From: a bacterium
Lineage (GTDB): Bacteria > UBP6 > UBA1177
Assembly (NCBI GenBank): GCA_017538365.1
Contig: JAFYIZ010000029.1
Span: 1-15,024 of the forward strand
Direction of reading: 5' to 3'
DNA: 15,024 nucleotides
Within the stretch, counting starts at the first letter, position 1, and each line of letters starts with the position of its first letter. The notes below the pieces were generated by a model. It ran no database searches and was not told the origin of the DNA. It saw only the letters and a program-made list of their open reading frames with translations. Shown one piece after another: positions 11,729 to 15,024 of this stretch. The position numbers and the translations under genes are program-made.

Positions 11729-14716
11729 CTACGCCGCTGCGTTCGCGTTTACCTGTTCAATGACTTTGCGGATGCCGGCCCAGACTGAAAGGTCTGAGAA
11801 AACTTCGACGATGCTTCCCTGATCGGTGAAAGGCGGTTCCTGCAAAACGGAGAGATCTTTCATCATGCCGTTGTGAACGATGTATTCAACGATCTGGTTG
11901 ACGAAATATATCTGCCGGCTGTCGAGATTTGTGTCATTCAAATAGTGCGAAAAGGCCTCTTTTGCCGCGTTCATGTCGAGTCCGACGATCTCGCGCACGA
12001 ACTCTCCGAGCGGTTTTGCATGATACTGCGCTTCGTAGTCTTCTTTTGTTCCGACTTCGCTCCAGAGTATCTTTTCCAGTGCGGTGATATCCTCGTTTGA
12101 AAGCGGGATATTGCTTTTGAGTTTCGCTATCGCCCCTTCGTTCTGATGCGTTCTGACGAAGTATTCGGCGCGTTCGCGGTAAGTCGCCAGATATTCGCTG
12201 CCGTGTTCTGCCACGTTCCATGTCGTGGAAAGCACTTCGTCGCTGAAATCGATGTCTTTGGGTTCTATTTTATGCGAAACATACTTCATCAGGTTGCGCA
12301 GATTTTCGCGGATGAGCTCGAATTCACCGATGTCTGCGTTATCCAAATAATCGGTGTTGAGTATTTTACCGATCCGTTCTGACTGCATCATGATTTCAGG
12401 AATATTGGCGACACTGGATACTGCCTTAACTTTTTTAATGAGTTCGAGACGTTCTCTGCAGTATTTGTTTCCTTCGAGATATGCAAATTCTATCGCGTAG
12501 ATCAGCTCATCAAAGTGCAGTGCCTTAGCGTCGTCGTTGTCGGGCTGTATGAGAGGCATAAGTTCGCGCTCCATATCCATCGTTGCGCTGTACGTTAAAG
12601 CATTGTAATTTTCAGGGTTTGAATAGAGATCGACATATTTGAGGTGCTGTTTTACCGCGAAATTTTCACGGTTCAGCTCTCTGACTTTCCGCACGAGATC
12701 TTCAACGAGACTTTTTCTGAGCGCGATGAGTTCTTTTGTCTGATAAACCATATCCTGAAGTTTGAAGACGATCTGCGTTTTCAGGCGGAAAATTTCACCC
12801 TGCAGCGCAACCATGTTGGCACTCGGACGCCCTTTGTTCATGCGGAAGAACTCGAAATTCCCGCAAAAATCGAAGATGTAGAACTTTGTTTTGTCCAATC
12901 CGTCGATAAGTCCGGGACAGAGCCTCGTTCCGCGCCCTATCATCTGCCAGAATTTCGCTTTGCTCAGCACTTTTTTGAAGAAAACGAGGTTCAGAACTTC
13001 CGGCACATCGATTCCTGTATCGAGCATATCGACCGATATCGCTATCTGCGGCAGTTTGTCTCCCTCTGAAAACTCGTCTATCGCGATCTGGGCATAGTTT
13101 ATGTAGTTGTCGATAACTTTGGCGTAGTTGACGAGATTGGGATACTCCTGCCCGAAAATTTCAAGGATCTTTTCGGCGTGGGTGTGGTTTTTCGCAAAAA
13201 TTATGGTCTTTCCGATCTTGCTTCCGAAGTCGATCTTCAGTCCTTCGGTCATCAGGATATTGATTGCCTTGCGGATAGTGTCGGTGTTGAAGATCCACTC
13301 GTTCAGCGCAGAAGGCGCGATACTTTCAGGGAGTTCACCCTCTTCATCCTTGAAAGTGTTCTCGTAAACTTCCTTTTCTTCATCCGTTAGATCATCGTAA
13401 ACGATCCCCTGCTGGATGAATTTCAGATCGGTCTCAACTGAGAGAAAATCGACTAAATAGCCGTCTTTTACAGCCTGTGCAAGCTCATATCCGTAAGTCG
13501 GAACGCCGCTTTCCAGATCAAAAATCTCGTAAGTGTTTTTGTCGATCTCGTCTTTCGGTGTCGCGGTGAGCCCTACTAGCGGAGCATCGAAATATTTGAA
13601 AATCGCAATGTATTTGTTGTAGATGGATCGGTGCGCCTCGTCGCATATCACAAGGTCGAAATGTCCGCATGAAAAGAGCTTTCCCTCGTCGTCCTTGACT
13701 GTGTCGATGCAGTTTATCATCGTCTGATAAGTCGAAAAAACGCCGTGAGCCCCGTAGTTATCCTTTTCTTCGCAGATATTCGTGACAGAAAGATCGGGCA
13801 GCAGGTTCACAAAGCTGCGTTTCGCCTGAGTGACCAGCGAATTTCTGTCTGCCAGGAAGAGAACATTTTTGATCCAGCCCTGTTCAAGCAGGACCTTGAC
13901 GAGAGCGATGACAGTCCTCGTTTTGCCGGAGCCAGTCGCCATGACAAGCAGAGCCTTGCGCCGGTTTTTCTGCCCCAGAGTGTCGCATACCGCCTTTACC
14001 GCCGCTTCCTGATAGTAGCGCCCCGCGATATTCTTATCCACAATGATATTTTTGAGACCGCTCCTCATCCGCAGAAGATTGAACCACTTTTCAAGATCGC
14101 GCTTAGAATAGATCTCATCGACCCTGCGCTCCGGATACTGGTTGTCAACAATGCGCGTCTCGTAACCGTTTGTGAGGAATACTACCGGGCGCCGTCCCTG
14201 CTTCGCTTCGATCAGATCGGCGTAAAGTTTTGCCTGCTGACGCCCTTTCGACACATCGAAACAAGTGCGTTTCGCCTCGATCACAGCAAGGATCCGACCG
14301 TCATCACCAAGCAGAACATAGTCGGCAAAACCCACCTCGGACTTGTTCGGCATACCGGGGATCTCGTATTCGTTGATCCAGTTCTTCCCCTCTATCCAAC
14401 CGGCATTACGCAGCATCTTGTCGATGAGGAGTTTTCGGGTCATAAATTCATTCAAGCCCTCTCCGGTGCGTTGCACCACCTCCCCCTGAGTGGGAGGCAA
14501 GCTGCCCTCTCCGTCACTTCGTGCCACCTCCCCCAAAGTGGGAGGCAAGCTGCCCTCTCCGTCATCGCATTTTGCGATGCCACCTCCCCCTGGGTGGGAG
14601 GCAAGTCCTGGCTCGCTCTCTTGGCTCGCCCTTAAGGGAGAGCTGTCAGCAACGCTGACTGAGAGGGGTTCTTTCGATAGGGGTTCTTTTGAGAGGTTTT
14701 CTTTATTGTTCGTCAT
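11729..14716 (-). CDS. hsdR: Type I restriction endonuclease R subunit, EcoEI-like, with repeat-derived N-terminal extension
   Basis: HsdR is the nuclease and DNA-translocating motor of a type I restriction-modification complex. In the 995-residue product the PD-(D/E)XK nuclease lies at about 117-165: Asp132, Glu147-Ala-Lys149, then the QxxxY motif QQAKLY. The superfamily 2 motor follows, with Walker A ATGSGKT (260-266), DEAH (359-362), the LTATP motif and motif VI MIGRGTR. The C-terminal helical region is of the EcoEI R type, joining HsdM/HsdS. Residues 1-91 are foreign: they are translated from four palindromic repeat units and give 16-residue low-complexity repeats (GEGSLPPT...). The native protein probably begins near Met92 (14443), but that codon has only a weak RBS, while ATG 14716 has GAGGTG. 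The start overlaps the upstream DUF559 gene by 14 nt. The hsdM and hsdS genes are not in the window. Confidence 0.93.
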   Translation of the reverse strand: MTNNKENLSKEPLSKEPLSVSVADSSPLRASQESEPGLASHPGGGGIAKCDDGEGSLPPTLGEVARSDGEGSLPPTQGEVVQRTGEGLNEFMTRKLLIDKMLRNAGWIEGKNWINEYEIPGMPNKSEVGFADYVLLGDDGRILAVIEAKRTCFDVSKGRQQAKLYADLIEAKQGRRPVVFLTNGYETRIVDNQYPERRVDEIYSKRDLEKWFNLLRMRSGLKNIIVDKNIAGRYYQEAAVKAVCDTLGQKNRRKALLVMATGSGKTRTVIALVKVLLEQGWIKNVLFLADRNSLVTQAKRSFVNLLPDLSVTNICEEKDNYGAHGVFSTYQTMINCIDTVKDDEGKLFSCGHFDLVICDEAHRSIYNKYIAIFKYFDAPLVGLTATPKDEIDKNTYEIFDLESGVPTYGYELAQAVKDGYLVDFLSVETDLKFIQQGIVYDDLTDEEKEVYENTFKDEEGELPESIAPSALNEWIFNTDTIRKAINILMTEGLKIDFGSKIGKTIIFAKNHTHAEKILEIFGQEYPNLVNYAKVIDNYINYAQIAIDEFSEGDKLPQIAISVDMLDTGIDVPEVLNLVFFKKVLSKAKFWQMIGRGTRLCPGLIDGLDKTKFYIFDFCGNFEFFRMNKGRPSANMVALQGEIFRLKTQIVFKLQDMVYQTKELIALRKSLVEDLVRKVRELNRENFAVKQHLKYVDLYSNPENYNALTYSATMDMERELMPLIQPDNDDAKALHFDELIYAIEFAYLEGNKYCRERLELIKKVKAVSSVANIPEIMMQSERIGKILNTDYLDNADIGEFELIRENLRNLMKYVSHKIEPKDIDFSDEVLSTTWNVAEHGSEYLATYRERAEYFVRTHQNEGAIAKLKSNIPLSNEDITALEKILWSEVGTKEDYEAQYHAKPLGEFVREIVGLDMNAAKEAFSHYLNDTNLDSRQIYFVNQIVEYIVHNGMMKDLSVLQEPPFTDQGSIVEVFSDLSVWAGIRKVIEQVNANAAA
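14456..14605 (+). repeat. Three tandem palindromic repeat units in the 5' part of hsdR
   Basis: Units 14456-14501, 14504-14549 and 14552-14605 each read GCCCTCTCC, variable hairpin, CACCTCCCCC...GGGAGGCAAG. The hairpins are GGTGC-GTT-GCACC (14465-14477), CAC-TTC-GTG (14515-14523) and CATCGCA-TTT-TGCGATG (14563-14579). The first two periods are exactly 48 nt, and the longer third unit adds 6 nt, so the hsdR frame is never broken. The varying hairpin encodes the varying residues of each 16-residue protein repeat. Confidence 0.88.
14623..14668 (-). repeat. Fourth palindromic repeat unit near the hsdR start, opposite orientation
   Basis: A palindrome centred on CCCTTAAGGG (flanks GCTC/GAGC, one mismatch) is followed by hairpin GTCAGC-AAC-GCTGAC (14645-14659) and TGAGAGGGG. 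It is inverted relative to the three tandem units, so together they form a convergent pair like the one in TatD. Short AGGGGTTCTTT direct repeats follow to 14692. Confidence 0.75.
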
Positions 14717-15024
14717 TTTCTTCGCACCTCTTTTTGACAATATTGTCAATATGTTCGCACACAACATTAAACTGTGTATCTATATCACGGTTTGAAAAAC
14801 GCACAACTTTAAGTCCGTGTCCTTCTAAAATCGCCGTTCTTTCCGCATCATAAGCCAATCCTTGTTCTTCATAGTGCTGTGAGCCGTCAATTTCAATGAC
14901 AAGTTTTGCTGCACAACAATAAAAATCGGCAATAAAAGATTCAATGATCCGCTGCTTATAAAATTTCACCGGATATTTTCTGAGAAACAAATACCACAAC
15001 TTTCTTTCCTGCGGCGTCATATCC
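14703..15024 (-). CDS. DUF559 endonuclease-like protein, second copy (5' end outside the window)
   Basis: The reading frame is open through the window edge (an Asp codon precedes MTPQE), so the N-terminus is missing here. Visible blocks are MTPQERKLWYLFLRKYP, FYKQRIIESFIADFYC, VIEIDGSQHYEEQG, AERTAILEGHGLKVVRF and VCEHIDNIV. They line up with the copy at 3026-3391 but differ at many positions. The presumed catalytic residues (DFY, EIDGSQHY) are intact. The gene ends in a 14-nt overlap with the hsdR start and its last codons contain the hsdR RBS region, so hsdR translation is probably coupled to it. As with copy 1, palindromic repeats lie immediately downstream. Confidence 0.87.
   Translation of the reverse strand, partial: DMTPQERKLWYLFLRKYPVKFYKQRIIESFIADFYCCAAKLVIEIDGSQHYEEQGLAYDAERTAILEGHGLKVVRFSNRDIDTQFNVVCEHIDNIVKKRCEENDEQ

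Noticed and set aside
14456-14605. Regular 48-nt array that could be taken for a CRISPR
   Set aside because: There are only three units, the varying part is a self-complementary hairpin rather than a spacer, the array is read as protein within hsdR, and no cas gene is present.
13745-14635. Plus-strand open frame of 296 codons
   Set aside because: It is antisense to the well-supported hsdR gene, has no recognisable domain and no RBS, and its last part is repeat sequence.

Overview
The window looks like a chromosomal stretch from a diderm (Gram-negative-type), probably uncultured bacterium. It encodes a type IV pilin, a lipoprotein, and a polysaccharide-exporter permease of the Wzm type. I cannot name the phylum from the sequence. 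No rRNA, tRNA, prophage or classical insertion sequence was seen, and coding density is high.

Layout. A type IV pilin with a strong terminator (32-596) is followed by a repeat-rich spacer (601-823), then tilS on the minus strand and an HtpX-type protease on the plus strand. A small DUF559 endonuclease-like gene follows, bracketed by palindromic repeats (2904-3464), and then a minus-strand Wzm-like permease. From 4449 to 8907 runs a tightly packed plus-strand cluster: a proline-rich secreted peptide, a two-gene RdgC-like pair, a WalJ/YycJ-type metallo-beta-lactamase nuclease, a TatD-family hydrolase and a GT22 (Alg9/PIG-B type) glycosyltransferase. Several of these genes overlap by only 4 nt. 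A PNPOx-fold lipoprotein (minus) and truA (plus) are divergent. A Gate-domain membrane protein converges on a large type I restriction subunit hsdR (minus), and a second DUF559 gene runs off the window edge and overlaps the 5' end of hsdR.

Most notable content. A family of two-hairpin palindromic repeats occurs in ten units, in five places. Each unit has a C-rich leader, a short hairpin whose sequence differs in every unit but always stays self-complementary (usually a 3-nt loop), and a conserved palindrome (CTCCCC...GGGGAG type). The repeats flank one DUF559 gene as terminal inverted repeats and lie just downstream of the second. They have entered coding sequence in frame at the C-terminus of TatD and the N-terminus of HsdR, and they supply the stop codons of tilS and of the first DUF559 gene. 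This looks like a small endonuclease-linked mobile element with non-autonomous derivatives. A different 59-bp imperfect palindrome occurs twice, identical and inverted, on either side of tilS.

How the genes relate. The RdgC pair, WalJ-like nuclease and TatD suggest a co-translated DNA-metabolism operon. Wzm and GT22 point to surface polysaccharide. TilS and TruA are tRNA-modification housekeeping genes.
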